The notes: a model not told the origin generated them from the sequence alone. A stretch of 64,000 bases of DNA from a virus (IMGVR_UViG_3300028590_000011:16040-80039), one strand, 5' to 3'. Positions 31,917 to 40,029 are shown, counted from the first letter of the stretch. Numbers and translations: made by a program.

Positions 31917-32361
31917 CGGCTTCCTCCCTCAAGACCTTCACATTGGCCTCTGCTACATCTCTACCCAGGGTGGCTACCCAGGCATCGAAGGCGGGCCGAA
32001 CAAAGGGCTGTGCAGGTGTACCTGGGTGATTCACCACGCGCGCGTAGACCTGCTGCCCATTGACCTTGAAGGCGAGTACCCCACCGGGCTTCTTGGGCTT
32101 GATCTCGTGCGGACGTGTACCGAACTCCACGTAGGTGGCGTACGGGACATCAGGGCCCACTCGGATGGTGGTCCCCTCGATCCTCACGCCGATCGAATCC
32201 CGGAGCTTCCCGGAGTCCACAGGCACTCGGACCTGCATCTCCACCACGAGGAAGTTGGCTGCCTCGATCAGAGTGCGCTGAGTAGTGGCATCCGCGTCGC
32301 GCCCGGTACGTCGGAGAGCCTCTGCGATCCGGGTGATGTCGGCGCTGGCGATGGCACTCAT
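31909..32361 (-). CDS. HK97 gp10-like neck protein, 150 aa
   Basis: ATG start. Signature of the gp10 family: VPVDSGKLRDSIGVRIEG, then YATYVEFGTRPHEI and HPGTPAQPFVRPAFD. These proteins act in tail attachment or neck assembly. Overlaps on both sides. One of the best-supported structural calls of the right arm. Confidence 0.9.
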   Translation of the reverse strand: MSAIASADITRIAEALRRTGRDADATTQRTLIEAANFLVVEMQVRVPVDSGKLRDSIGVRIEGTTIRVGPDVPYATYVEFGTRPHEIKPKKPGGVLAFKVNGQQVYARVVNHPGTPAQPFVRPAFDAWVATLGRDVAEANVKVLREEAGA

Positions 32362-32774
32362 CGCTCGACCGCCTTCACGTTGTACCTGCGCGTGGCTCGG
32401 AGCTCACCAGCACGAGCCGAGGAGATGATCTCGAACCGCTTGCCCAGCATCGAGGTGTCCTGTGTGGGCGCGTAGGTGATCACGATCTGATCGTTCTTGC
32501 GCAGGATCGGGGAGTTCCAGGGCAGCGAGAGCTGGACGTTCTGGACCATGATGTCGGTCTCTCCGAGCATCACAGCGCCTGCTCCCTGGATCTCCCAGAT
32601 CCTGCACGGGGAGTCCTCGATGATGAGGGTCCGAGAAGTAGCCGGGATGGTCAGGTCGTCTCCATCCTCGAAGTCCACACGCGTCAGGCGCTCTGCATCG
32701 CAGCGGTACTCCATGACCGCCGTGGCACGAGAGCGCACATAGTTGCGCGCGCGAGGAGAGATGGGAGAGGCCAT
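32358..32774 (-). CDS. head closure protein, 138 aa
   Basis: ATG start. Beta-barrel pattern with CRIWEIQGAGAVMLGETDIM and DQIVITYAPTQDTSMLGKRF, like the DUF6093/head-closure proteins that plug the connector before tail binding. Length and location upstream of the gp10-like gene agree. Coupled by TCAT overlap. Confidence 0.8.
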   Translation of the reverse strand: MASPISPRARNYVRSRATAVMEYRCDAERLTRVDFEDGDDLTIPATSRTLIIEDSPCRIWEIQGAGAVMLGETDIMVQNVQLSLPWNSPILRKNDQIVITYAPTQDTSMLGKRFEIISSARAGELRATRRYNVKAVER

Positions 32775-32992
32775 CAGATCATTCCTGTTACGGCTCGTCC
32801 GAGCGTGCGAGCGACACCGAGAGTGGGATGTTGCGGACTGAGAGTGCCGATCTTGTTAGCAACCTTCACGGTCGTCAGCTGTCGCCGCGTGACCGCCTTG
32901 CGCGCTCCAGCCTTGTGCTTGGGGTTGACGACCTTGGGCTGGAGTAGCGCCTTGGAGACCTCGCCATGGTCTACTCCGAAGGCGCTGATCAT
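32774..32992 (-). CDS. small basic protein with N-terminal SAFGVDHG tag, 72 aa
   Basis: ATG shares a base with the previous stop. Begins MISAFGVDHGEVSKALLQPK, the same peptide that starts the 113- and 108-aa proteins further upstream. The rest is basic (KHKAGARKAVTRRQL) with a weak hydrophobic end (VARTLGRAVTGMI). No other domain. It lies among connector genes; a virion role is likely. Confidence 0.7.
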   Translation of the reverse strand: MISAFGVDHGEVSKALLQPKVVNPKHKAGARKAVTRRQLTTVKVANKIGTLSPQHPTLGVARTLGRAVTGMI

Positions 32993-33204
32993 CAGGACGC
33001 CAGGAGACCGGCTGCCCGCAGCGAGGCGAGCAGGGCGTTGACCTTGGCCACCGTGGTCGGCAGGTCAGCACCGCCAGCGAGGTTGGCCACCGCAGCAGCG
33101 GGCTCCAGGTTCAGCGGAGAGTCCGAGTCCGCCAGAGCGAGAGCAATGGGGCGCGGGACCTCCAGAGACCGGAGTGCGTCGTACTTGTCCTTGTCGTATG
33201 CCAT
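32992..33204 (-). CDS. small hypothetical protein, 70 aa
   Basis: ATG at 33204 with AGTCTGAGATGG upstream (weak site). Helical, Ala/Leu-rich (VANLAGGADLPTTVAKVNAL) and acidic at the N-terminus (MAYDKDKYDALRSLEV). It lies between the connector adaptor and a tagged protein. No family recognised; probably a minor head or connector protein. Confidence 0.6.
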   Translation of the reverse strand: MAYDKDKYDALRSLEVPRPIALALADSDSPLNLEPAAAVANLAGGADLPTTVAKVNALLASLRAAGLLAS

Positions 33205-33205
33205 C

Positions 33206-33682
33206 TCAGACTCCTGGGTTCTCTTCCGGGTAGTACTCGGGGAAGTCCTGGCTGCCGTAATCCTGGCGACCAGCGGACTTGTCGTCGTGCATCCCCGTGC
33301 CGAACGCGAAGGGCTTGATCTCTGGGTGCGTCCCCTCGTAGGGGGAGACGCCGCCCACGTCTGGGAACCCCCCTACGAGGGAACTCTTGTGCTGCTCCCG
33401 GAGGGAAGCAGCGAGTTCACGGAACTGCTGGGCTACCGCTCCGAGGTTGATGGAGACGCCATCCGCGCTGTACGACACCTCGCGCGCGTACCGAGCAGCC
33501 AGGGAGTCCGCGATGGCCGCAGCCACGAACTCCAGGGTGCCGTACAGCGGCTTCCACTTGGAGATCATGTAGTTGATCTCCTCGTCCTGCGCGAACCACT
33601 CAGAGTCCGCGCCGGTGTCCTGGATCAGGAACCGGACTACGTCCTTGTCAGTGGCCAGCGAGGGGTCGTATGAGGTGGTCAC
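33206..33682 (-). CDS. head-tail connector adaptor, 158 aa
   Basis: GTG start overlapping the preceding stop. Helical pattern TDKDVVRFLIQDTGADSEWF and DEEINYMISKWKPLYGTLEF, as in the gp6-like/adaptor family (HK97 gp6, SPP1 gp15), which forms the ring below the portal. The C-terminal 50 residues are extended and polar. Order (capsid, adaptor, closure, neck) agrees. Confidence 0.85.
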   Translation of the reverse strand: MTTSYDPSLATDKDVVRFLIQDTGADSEWFAQDEEINYMISKWKPLYGTLEFVAAAIADSLAARYAREVSYSADGVSINLGAVAQQFRELAASLREQHKSSLVGGFPDVGGVSPYEGTHPEIKPFAFGTGMHDDKSAGRQDYGSQDFPEYYPEENPGV

Positions 33683-34020
33683 AGCTTCGTCTCGGTCTTG
33701 TTCTTCTTGCGGCCGGACTTCCAGGTGCTGTAGCCAGCACCGCCCAGCACAGCGGCACCGGTGACAGCAGGCTTCGCTGCCACAGCCTTGCCAGCGAGCT
33801 CAGCGACACGACCGACTCCACGACCGACATCAGCGACGCTCACCTTGGCGTTGGCAGCCTTGCCAGGGATCGCGGTCAGCTTGCCGAGGCGAGCCTTGTT
33901 CCGGGCGTAAGCAGCCTGCTGGTTGGCGCGCACGTTGGCCTTGTGCTGCGCCTTACGACGACCAGCGGGGGTCAGCGCCTTGGAGACTTCTCCATGCTCG
34001 ACCCCGAACGCGCTCTCCAT
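33679..34020 (-). CDS. tagged Gly/Ala-rich basic protein, 113 aa
   Basis: ATG at 34020 (MESAFGVEHGEVSKALTPAG); the longer open frame upstream belongs to the neighbouring gene's region. The tag is followed by an Arg/Lys/Ala-rich stretch and one glycine-rich hydrophobic segment (AVTGAAVLGGAGYSTW), then KSGRKKNK. Looks like a membrane-active or DNA-binding virion protein. Same layout as the next gene upstream. Confidence 0.7.
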   Translation of the reverse strand: MESAFGVEHGEVSKALTPAGRRKAQHKANVRANQQAAYARNKARLGKLTAIPGKAANAKVSVADVGRGVGRVAELAGKAVAAKPAVTGAAVLGGAGYSTWKSGRKKNKTETKL

Positions 34021-34021
34021 G

Positions 34022-34348
34022 TCAGGCCCCCTTCTTCCGGTTGGCGTAGACACCACCGGTCAGACCGACAGCGCCGCCGCCAATGACAGCCTTGCCGGTA
34101 GTCGTGCCCGCGAAGCCCTTGGCGCTGTTGCCAGCGGCACCAGCGAAGGACTTGGCCTTCTGGCCCATGGTCGACTGGAACGCCTTACGAGCGCCACCAG
34201 CAGGCGCGCCAGGCTTCTTCTGAGCACCAGTCATGGACTGCTGCCCCAGCCTCTTCAGGTTGCCGCCCATGGCGCTGACCTTGCCCGTGGGCATGGAGAA
34301 GGCCTTGGAGACCTCACCGTGCTCTACTCCGAATGCGCTCTCAGACAT
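34022..34348 (-). CDS. tagged Gly/Ala-rich basic protein, 108 aa
   Basis: ATG at 34348 lies 8 bases inside the preceding gene. Begins MSESAFGVEHGEVSKAFSMP. Central part is basic and glycine-rich; ends with AVIGGGAVGLTGGVYANRKK, a glycine-zipper hydrophobic segment followed by a positive tail, matching the 113-aa neighbour. Probably its paralogue. Function unknown; internal virion protein is a hypothesis. Confidence 0.7.
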   Translation of the reverse strand: MSESAFGVEHGEVSKAFSMPTGKVSAMGGNLKRLGQQSMTGAQKKPGAPAGGARKAFQSTMGQKAKSFAGAAGNSAKGFAGTTTGKAVIGGGAVGLTGGVYANRKKGA

Positions 34349-35051
34349 TGTCGAGGATGCCCTTCCGCTTCTTGTTGGCCTGCTCCACAGCCACCACGCG
34401 GTTGTACTCCTCTTCGGAGATGTCGCTCGCGAGGTAGTCCATGACCTCATCCACGGTGTGCTCCGTGGGGTCGTAGAGGTCTTCCTCAGTGATCACCGGC
34501 TCGTCATCTTCGAGATCCTCGCCCTCAGAGACGACGTTCTGTCGTTCTCCGGATAGAGCAGCGGTCTCTTCAGCAACAGGGTCGTCGCCACTCTCGTCGC
34601 CAGGGACAGTGTCGTCCCCATCGAGAACATCATCAGATCCCTCTGCGTTCTCGTCATCCAGCACCTTCTCCGTCAGGGCGTTGGCGTGAGCCTCGGCCTT
34701 CAGAGCAGCGGCGACATCCTGGTCCTCGTACTTCTTCGCCGGGGTGGTCTCCACCGACGGGAACGTGAGGTCATGCTGCTTCGGCTTGTTGTACGCCGAC
34801 TCACCCAGCGCAGTGCCGAGCTTGGCGTCGATGACTTCCCGAGACCAGACGTGGTGGTGCCAGTGGCGCGGCTGGTCAGCGGGGTCATCGACCACCGCGA
34901 AGAGACGCCGCGTACGGATGAGCAGATCGATACGACCGGTGGCCTCGTCCTGAGGGAACTCTTCCCCCATCGAGTAGTCCTTACCGGCGTACGTGAAGTT
35001 GCGAGCGCAGATGAAGTACACCGCGCCGTTGTTGTAGAGCTGGGACGGCAT
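34341..35051 (-). CDS. acidic head-associated protein, 236 aa
   Basis: ATG preceded by GAGGAGATAGAG, the first gene after the capsid terminator. The N-terminus is a small beta domain (AVYFICARNFTYAGKDYSMG). The middle is strongly acidic and disordered (DGDDTVPGDESGDDP). The C-terminus holds TVDEVMDYLASDISEEEYNR and KKRKGIL, a short helical motif common at the ends of actinophage head-tail proteins. Probably a head-tail or decoration-related protein. Confidence 0.65.
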   Translation of the reverse strand: MPSQLYNNGAVYFICARNFTYAGKDYSMGEEFPQDEATGRIDLLIRTRRLFAVVDDPADQPRHWHHHVWSREVIDAKLGTALGESAYNKPKQHDLTFPSVETTPAKKYEDQDVAAALKAEAHANALTEKVLDDENAEGSDDVLDGDDTVPGDESGDDPVAEETAALSGERQNVVSEGEDLEDDEPVITEEDLYDPTEHTVDEVMDYLASDISEEEYNRVVAVEQANKKRKGILDNV

Positions 35052-35071
35052 CTCTATCTCCTCAGATAGTG

Positions 35072-35105
35072 AGAGGGGGCCAGGGACTACTCCCCAGCCC
35101 CCTCT
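35072..35105 (-). terminator. intrinsic terminator after the capsid gene
   Basis: In - strand RNA, AGAGGGGGCTGGGGA pairs with TCCCTGGCCCCCTCT around GTAG: 15 bp with two wobbles. It lies 16 nt after the capsid stop and 20 nt before the next start, so it should uncouple capsid expression from downstream connectors. Confidence 0.8.
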
Positions 35106-35121
35106 ACAGGTAACGCGTGGA

Positions 35122-36120
35122 TCAGGCGACAGCGTCCGCGAGGAAGATGCCCATGTCGGGGGAGACGACCTTCATGTCGTAGGTCATCTCGCCCTCGATG
35201 CGGTCCGAGGCGATGTGCTCCATCCGGAAGTTCTTCATCCGGATGCCGTAGCTGTTGCCAGCCAGATAGCCGTTCCAGGTGAAGATGTAGCCCGAAGCAG
35301 GAGTCATCAGCGACGGAGACGACGGCGTGTAGCACAGGAGCGCGCTCTTCGAGTTGCTCATGAAGCTGTACGACGCGGCAGCGTCCTGGGTGTCAGCGTC
35401 GTTGCGCTCAGCGACATCCGTGAAGGAAGCGTACGAGACCAGGATCTTCTCCACGTCGAAGAGCGACGCGAGGAGGTCGGTGGTCACGACACCCTTCTGG
35501 GTGTACTTGATCCGGTCGATGATGTCCGGGTGGTTCTTCAGCGAGGTGATCGCCTCAGCACCGAGGACCAGGGTGTTGGCCTTCCGACCAGACTGGAGGA
35601 CGAAGTCCGTCTGGAGGTTGGCGAACTGCACGATCGGGTCCGACGCGGCGTCGTTCCACTGGAGGAACTGCGAGCCAGACGGAGCGGCAGCAACACCAGC
35701 AAGGTCGGTGCCCCAGACACCGGTCTTGAAGTAGGCGTTGTTCCAGTCCAGGTCACGCTTCAGCAGGAGCTGGTTGGTGACGAACTTGGTCGCGTCCTTG
35801 TCCAGGCTCCAGTTGGAGTCGGCGTTGGCACGGGTCTGGTCGTCCAGGTCCTTGTGGACCGCGTACACCTGCGCGTAGTAGGTGTCCGTGTCGACCTTGT
35901 AGCCGATACCAGCGGACTCGGTACCCGGCGCACGCTTCTGGACATCGGTCCGACGCCAGTCGGACTTGCTGTACTTCCAGAAGAGGTCCGACTGCTTCTG
36001 CACCGGAACTCGCGGGAAGACCTTGTCAGCGATGAACGTCGCAGTGTCCTGCATGTACGCCACGCTGACGTTGGTCAGCGGTGCGTTGACGTGGAGATCG
36101 CTCTGAGTCGGGTTAGGCAT
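35122..36120 (-). CDS. major capsid protein, 332 aa
   Basis: ATG with a strong AGGAGG site. Start MPNPTQSDLHVNAPLTNVSV followed by FIADKVFPRVPVQKQSD, the typical N-arm of HK97-fold capsid proteins of the P22/E-type group in actinophages. The domain runs through DLLASLFDVEKILVSYASF and the C-terminal GYIFTWNG..GNSYGIRMKNFR. No long scaffold delta domain is fused. Downstream of scaffold and decoration genes, with its own terminator, as expected for the most abundant protein. Confidence 0.9.
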   Translation of the reverse strand: MPNPTQSDLHVNAPLTNVSVAYMQDTATFIADKVFPRVPVQKQSDLFWKYSKSDWRRTDVQKRAPGTESAGIGYKVDTDTYYAQVYAVHKDLDDQTRANADSNWSLDKDATKFVTNQLLLKRDLDWNNAYFKTGVWGTDLAGVAAAPSGSQFLQWNDAASDPIVQFANLQTDFVLQSGRKANTLVLGAEAITSLKNHPDIIDRIKYTQKGVVTTDLLASLFDVEKILVSYASFTDVAERNDADTQDAAASYSFMSNSKSALLCYTPSSPSLMTPASGYIFTWNGYLAGNSYGIRMKNFRMEHIASDRIEGEMTYDMKVVSPDMGIFLADAVA

Positions 36121-36135
36121 AGCTCGCTCCTCCTA

Positions 36136-36552
36136 TCAGAGCTGGATCAGAAGGAGAACCGAGATCAGCTCTCCAGCGTTGGCAACGGACGAGACCGCCA
36201 CACCGACGCAGAGACCGCCGCCGCCAGTGGCGTCAGTGGCCTGTCCGTCAGCAGAGACGAAGACCTTCTCGCCAGCGTCGATGGCCTTGTCAGCCACCAC
36301 CTTGCTGACACCTCGGATACCGACAGTGGCAGCGCCACCCGTGACCTGAGGCTTGTTCTGCACGACACCGATCACGCCGGTGTCGTCCGCGTCCGCGAGA
36401 CCGACCTGATGCGCGCCGGTCACCTTCACGAAGTGGTACTGCTTACCACCGTTGGGCGAAGCGCTGCCAGGCTGGCCGGGGACGCCGGTGTACTGCGCCA
36501 GGGTCGCATCCGCGTTAAGCGTGATGGACCGGAGGCTCTCCTCGTACGCCAT
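36136..36552 (-). CDS. capsid decoration protein, DUF2190-like, 138 aa
   Basis: ATG start. Beta-rich and Gly-rich with TGVIGVVQNKPQVTGGAATV and GVSKVVADKAIDAGEKVFV, the pattern of DUF2190/gpD-like decoration proteins, which bind capsid three-fold sites and stabilise the shell. Lies 15 nt upstream of the capsid gene. Followed by a good ribosome-binding site for the capsid. Confidence 0.8.
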   Translation of the reverse strand: MAYEESLRSITLNADATLAQYTGVPGQPGSASPNGGKQYHFVKVTGAHQVGLADADDTGVIGVVQNKPQVTGGAATVGIRGVSKVVADKAIDAGEKVFVSADGQATDATGGGGLCVGVAVSSVANAGELISVLLLIQL

Positions 36553-36575
36553 GAGATTCCCTACCCTTCCTTATC

Positions 36576-37376
36576 TCAACGTCCCCGCGAAGCGAGGTAC
36601 TCGTCGTATGCCTGCGGGTTGTCGTCCAGGACATTCACGATGTCCGTGGCACCAGCGGACTTGCCGATCGTCTCCGAGGCGTAGGCGGTCACAGTGTCCA
36701 TGACATCGGCGTTGTCGCCGCCGCCCCGGTAGCCGACCTCCTGGAAGAGAGCCTCACCGGCAGTCTCCAGGCACTTGGCGATGACCGCGCAGTCCTCGTA
36801 GCTCATCGTCTCGGCCATCCGATACAGGACCGGGCCGAGCTCCTCACCGGAGACCGGGAGGTTGTAGCTGTCCGCCTTGGAGATGTACTCGCGGGTCAGG
36901 CGCAGGTCACGCTCGGCCTTGGCAGCCTTGGCGATCTCCTGGGTCTGCTTCTCCAGCTCGTCCACTCGGCCGAGCGCCTTGGAGATGATCTTGTCGCGGT
37001 CCTCGTCGCTGAACGCCTTCGACAGCTCTTCGAGCACCGACTGGGCGAATCCGCCCTTGGGGGCCTGGGTCTGGTCGAAGAAAGCCGACTTACCAACGGT
37101 AGCCAGTTCCTTGTCCTCGACGTTCTCCTCCTCCGTCAGGGTGAACTCGTAAGCGTTCCCCTCGGAGTCGTATACGACCTGGCCGTCCTCCAGGGTCTCC
37201 TGGTCCAGGGCCTTGCCGTTCTCATCGAACAGGTCGATCTCTGCGGGCATGTTGTCCTCCTCAGGAGCCCTCTTAGCGATGGTGATCATTGCGTGCTGAT
37301 TGGCACCCTTGTCGACCAGAGAGATCTCATCGATCTCCATGTTGGTCAGGTTCTTAATCGGCTTCGGCATCTCCAT
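36576..37376 (-). CDS. scaffold-like head assembly protein, 266 aa
   Basis: TTG (37379) and ATG (37376, 37370) are possible starts; 37376 is chosen. The N-terminus has MEIDEISLVDKGANQHAMI, the motif typical of prohead proteins next to XkdF-like proteases. The middle is a long acidic coiled coil (DRDKIISKALGRVDELEKQT), as in scaffolding proteins. It lies between the protease and the decoration gene. Role: internal scaffold cleaved or expelled during maturation. Confidence 0.75.
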   Translation of the reverse strand: MEMPKPIKNLTNMEIDEISLVDKGANQHAMITIAKRAPEEDNMPAEIDLFDENGKALDQETLEDGQVVYDSEGNAYEFTLTEEENVEDKELATVGKSAFFDQTQAPKGGFAQSVLEELSKAFSDEDRDKIISKALGRVDELEKQTQEIAKAAKAERDLRLTREYISKADSYNLPVSGEELGPVLYRMAETMSYEDCAVIAKCLETAGEALFQEVGYRGGGDNADVMDTVTAYASETIGKSAGATDIVNVLDDNPQAYDEYLASRGR

Positions 37377-37410
37377 CAACCTCTGTTCTTAGTCTCGGGT
37401 GTACGTCTAG

Positions 37411-38184
37411 TCAGTCATGAACGATGCCGAAGGCCGACTCGTTCGAGCTCTTCTTGAAGTTCTGGCGACGGCGCTGGTTGATCTTGTGTTGCTGATAGGT
37501 GTGCTGTCCCTTGGCCCCCGCGCCAACAGCGGCAGCAGTTCCAACGAGAGCGGCTCCACCCACGCCAGCGGCTACGGTCTTCTTGGCCTTCGCTGCGCCA
37601 GAGACGATCTTCCCAGCAGACTTAAGTCGTCCACCGGCCTTCAACCCCATCGTCCTGTTCACGCGGTCAGCGGTCTTCAGGTTGCTACCGAGACGCTTGA
37701 AGGACTTCGAGTCGCTGTTATACGCCGCAGCAGTGACACCAGCACCGAGAGCAGCACCAGCGCCAGCTGCGCGCATCACCTTGCGATCTCTGCGCTGAGT
37801 CTGTTCCCGCTGATCGATCGTCTTCCAGTTCCCGAACTTGGAGATCTCGAAGGGGTCGTTCTTCTTCACGGGAGTCCTCTTCCTCGACTCAGCATTGGTG
37901 TACGCGGCGAAGTTGTAGCCGCCCACACCGCCGATGCCACCAGAGACCACACCGATGTTCTTAGCCTGGTCTCCAATCTTGTTGCCGACAGCCTTGACTT
38001 GGTTGTCGGTCCGTCCGGAGTACTTGGGGATCTTGCGCAACATCCCCGGCTTCTTCTTCAGAGCAGCACCAGCACCCAGTAGTCCCAGACCAGTCAGCCC
38101 CAATGTGGAGGTGGTCTGGGAGATGTGTCCTTGGACCTTCTTGCGGCGCTTGATCTCCGCGTCGCTCATGATCCGGTTAGCCAT
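37411..38184 (-). CDS. tagged glycine-zipper membrane-like protein, 257 aa
   Basis: ATG at 38184 lies inside the last codons of the upstream gene. Very basic, with at least three Gly/Ala hydrophobic segments (LGLTGLGLLGAGAA; AAGAGAALGAGVTAAAY; VGGAALVGTAAAVGAGA), each flanked by Lys/Arg. Ends NESAFGIVHD, a C-terminal version of the tag that begins three other proteins. Lies in the head operon. Could be an internal virion protein that inserts into the host membrane; unproven. Confidence 0.7.
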   Translation of the reverse strand: MANRIMSDAEIKRRKKVQGHISQTTSTLGLTGLGLLGAGAALKKKPGMLRKIPKYSGRTDNQVKAVGNKIGDQAKNIGVVSGGIGGVGGYNFAAYTNAESRKRTPVKKNDPFEISKFGNWKTIDQREQTQRRDRKVMRAAGAGAALGAGVTAAAYNSDSKSFKRLGSNLKTADRVNRTMGLKAGGRLKSAGKIVSGAAKAKKTVAAGVGGAALVGTAAAVGAGAKGQHTYQQHKINQRRRQNFKKSSNESAFGIVHD

Positions 38185-39040
38185 GGTCTACCCCGAACGC
38201 GCTCATGGTGTCCGACTTGGAGATGCCGCGCTTCTTCCGGCTGTGGTGCACCGCAGCAGTCGCGCCAGCAGCCCCCAGGCCCAAGGTGATGGCTCCACCG
38301 GACTTGCCGGTGTGTGTCACGGCGAGCGTCCGCTTCATCTTCCCGCCAGGCAGATCCTTGGGGTAGTTGCGGAAGAACTGCCGGAACCGAGGATCGCCAG
38401 CGGTCATCCCCTTCGGGCGGTACTTGTCCTCATGCGCCTTCATCTTCTTGCGCATCCCAGGGTTCGACTTGATCTTCTTCTCGTTCTTCCAGTCGAGGGG
38501 CTTGGTAGCCATCACCCCACCCTGGTATCCGAGCATGGCTCCAGCACCACCGGCGTACGCAGCCGTGGTGTCCTTGCGGTCCATCGCCTTGCCGAACTTC
38601 TCGTTCTTCTTCGCCTGGTGCATGGCACCGGCGTACGACAGTGGCAGGCCCACGCCTACAGCGCCCAGCCAGAGTTTCGACTGCTTGGGGTAGACCTTCG
38701 GCTTGATCGCCCTGCGCGCGACCTTCAGATCGTTCAACTTGCGGTACCCAGCCTTGCGCTCAGCGCGGAGTGCTTCCTTCGCAGCGGGCTTGTGCCGGTT
38801 CAGGGTCGAGTCACCCTTGCGGTTCTCCTGCTGCCACGAGCCCCGAGCAGGTCGCTTCGGGATGGCTGCCTCAGCACGGGCGATCTTCTTGTCCGCAACG
38901 TTCTGTCGTACCGCGATGGTCTTGCGCTCGACCCGAGAGACAGCAGGAACACCCAGCGCCATCGCGCCGCCACCCACAGCAACAGCAGCGCCACCGTGGG
39001 TCTTCTTGTCCTTCTGCTTCCGGAACTCCTCGAAGTCCAT
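38177..39040 (-). CDS. tagged glycine-zipper membrane-like protein, 287 aa
   Basis: ATG at 39040 (MDFEEFRKQKDKK) follows GGGAGAGTGAC; the open frame upstream shadows the protease gene. Basic throughout, with hydrophobic glycine-rich segments (AVAVGGGAMALGVP; LGAVGVGLPLSYAGAM; YAGGAGAMLGYQGGVM; AITLGLGAAGATAAV). Ends MSAFGVDHG, and the next gene's ATG lies within this tag. Same build as the 257-aa neighbour. Likely paralogous virion proteins. Confidence 0.7.
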   Translation of the reverse strand: MDFEEFRKQKDKKTHGGAAVAVGGGAMALGVPAVSRVERKTIAVRQNVADKKIARAEAAIPKRPARGSWQQENRKGDSTLNRHKPAAKEALRAERKAGYRKLNDLKVARRAIKPKVYPKQSKLWLGAVGVGLPLSYAGAMHQAKKNEKFGKAMDRKDTTAAYAGGAGAMLGYQGGVMATKPLDWKNEKKIKSNPGMRKKMKAHEDKYRPKGMTAGDPRFRQFFRNYPKDLPGGKMKRTLAVTHTGKSGGAITLGLGAAGATAAVHHSRKKRGISKSDTMSAFGVDHG

Positions 39041-39041
39041 G

Positions 39042-40007
39042 TCACTCTCCCATCGGTGTACGCATCCCGCGCCCGTGGATGGAGAAGCCGGTGCGCTCAC
39101 CGTTCTTCACCTTGCTCCACAGTTCGGGGTCGTTGATCTGGTAGCCAACCCACCAGCCAACCGGCATCTCCTCAGGGAGACCCAGCGCCTTCTTCTTCTC
39201 CGGGGTCACTACAAAGGACTCGATCATGTCCGACTTGTGCACCGGAGCATCACCGTCGCGTAGGTGCATGTCGCCACCCTTGCGGGACTTGTGCACGTAC
39301 TCGTACGCGGACTTCTCTACCTCGCTGATGGAGATGTAGTCGCCCTGGAGATCGACCACTGGCTCGCCGTTCATCTCCACGATGGAGGCCCAGCCGAAGA
39401 CCTGCTGCTTGTCGGAGTCGACCTTGGAGATCTCACCCTCCCAGCGCACGTCGAACTCATCAGCCTTCTTGGAGACCTGGGACTTCAGCCGGATCATCCC
39501 CTGCTTCGTCCCGCACTTGACCTTGGTCTCGACATGGTTCCCAGCCTTGGTGAGCACCTTGCGCTTCAGGGCACCGGTGGAGATGTGCAACTCCGACTGA
39601 TCCGGGCTGGCCTTGTGGACCCTGGCCTTCTTGGGCTTGCTCGATGCAGAACGTGCGAGCACGCGGTTGGCGACAGCGTCTCCGGCGATGTTAGCCACCT
39701 GGAGACCGAGAGCGCCACCAGCCAGCGCTGCGCCCGTCTTACCAGCCTTGGACGAGATCGGCTTCGGGATCTTCTGACCCGTCGCGTAGATCTTCCGAGA
39801 GAGCTTCCCGCCCTCCTTGAACCGGTCGTCGCGCAGAGCGGCAGCAGTACCAGCCACACCCGCACCGAGGCCAACGATGTTCGAGGCGAGACCCACCTGG
39901 GCCTGTCGCTTCTCGCGCTTGGCCTGAGCGTCCATCTTGGCCACAAGGTCGTCAGCGCCGCCTCCATACAGAAGGTTCGCTACCTCACGGAACGCATCAG
40001 TGCTCAT
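39042..40007 (-). CDS. XkdF-type prohead protease fused to a glycine-rich domain, 321 aa
   Basis: ATG at 40007 is preferred (AGGAAC before it); an ATG at 40037 overlaps the previous stop. N-terminal 160 residues are basic and hold two Gly/Ala hydrophobic stretches (ASNIVGLGAGVAGTAAAL and AALAGGALGLQVANIAGDAV), like the tagged proteins. From about residue 180 comes a XkdF/S78_2 domain: FGWASIVEMNGEPVVDLQGD, IESFVVTPEKKKALGLP, GWWVGYQINDPELWSKVKNG and FSIHGRG. The last resembles the catalytic region of capsid maturation proteases. The fusion is unusual. Confidence 0.8.
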   Translation of the reverse strand: MSTDAFREVANLLYGGGADDLVAKMDAQAKREKRQAQVGLASNIVGLGAGVAGTAAALRDDRFKEGGKLSRKIYATGQKIPKPISSKAGKTGAALAGGALGLQVANIAGDAVANRVLARSASSKPKKARVHKASPDQSELHISTGALKRKVLTKAGNHVETKVKCGTKQGMIRLKSQVSKKADEFDVRWEGEISKVDSDKQQVFGWASIVEMNGEPVVDLQGDYISISEVEKSAYEYVHKSRKGGDMHLRDGDAPVHKSDMIESFVVTPEKKKALGLPEEMPVGWWVGYQINDPELWSKVKNGERTGFSIHGRGMRTPMGE

Positions 40008-40029
40008 GTTCCTATCGTCCTTCCCTGCG

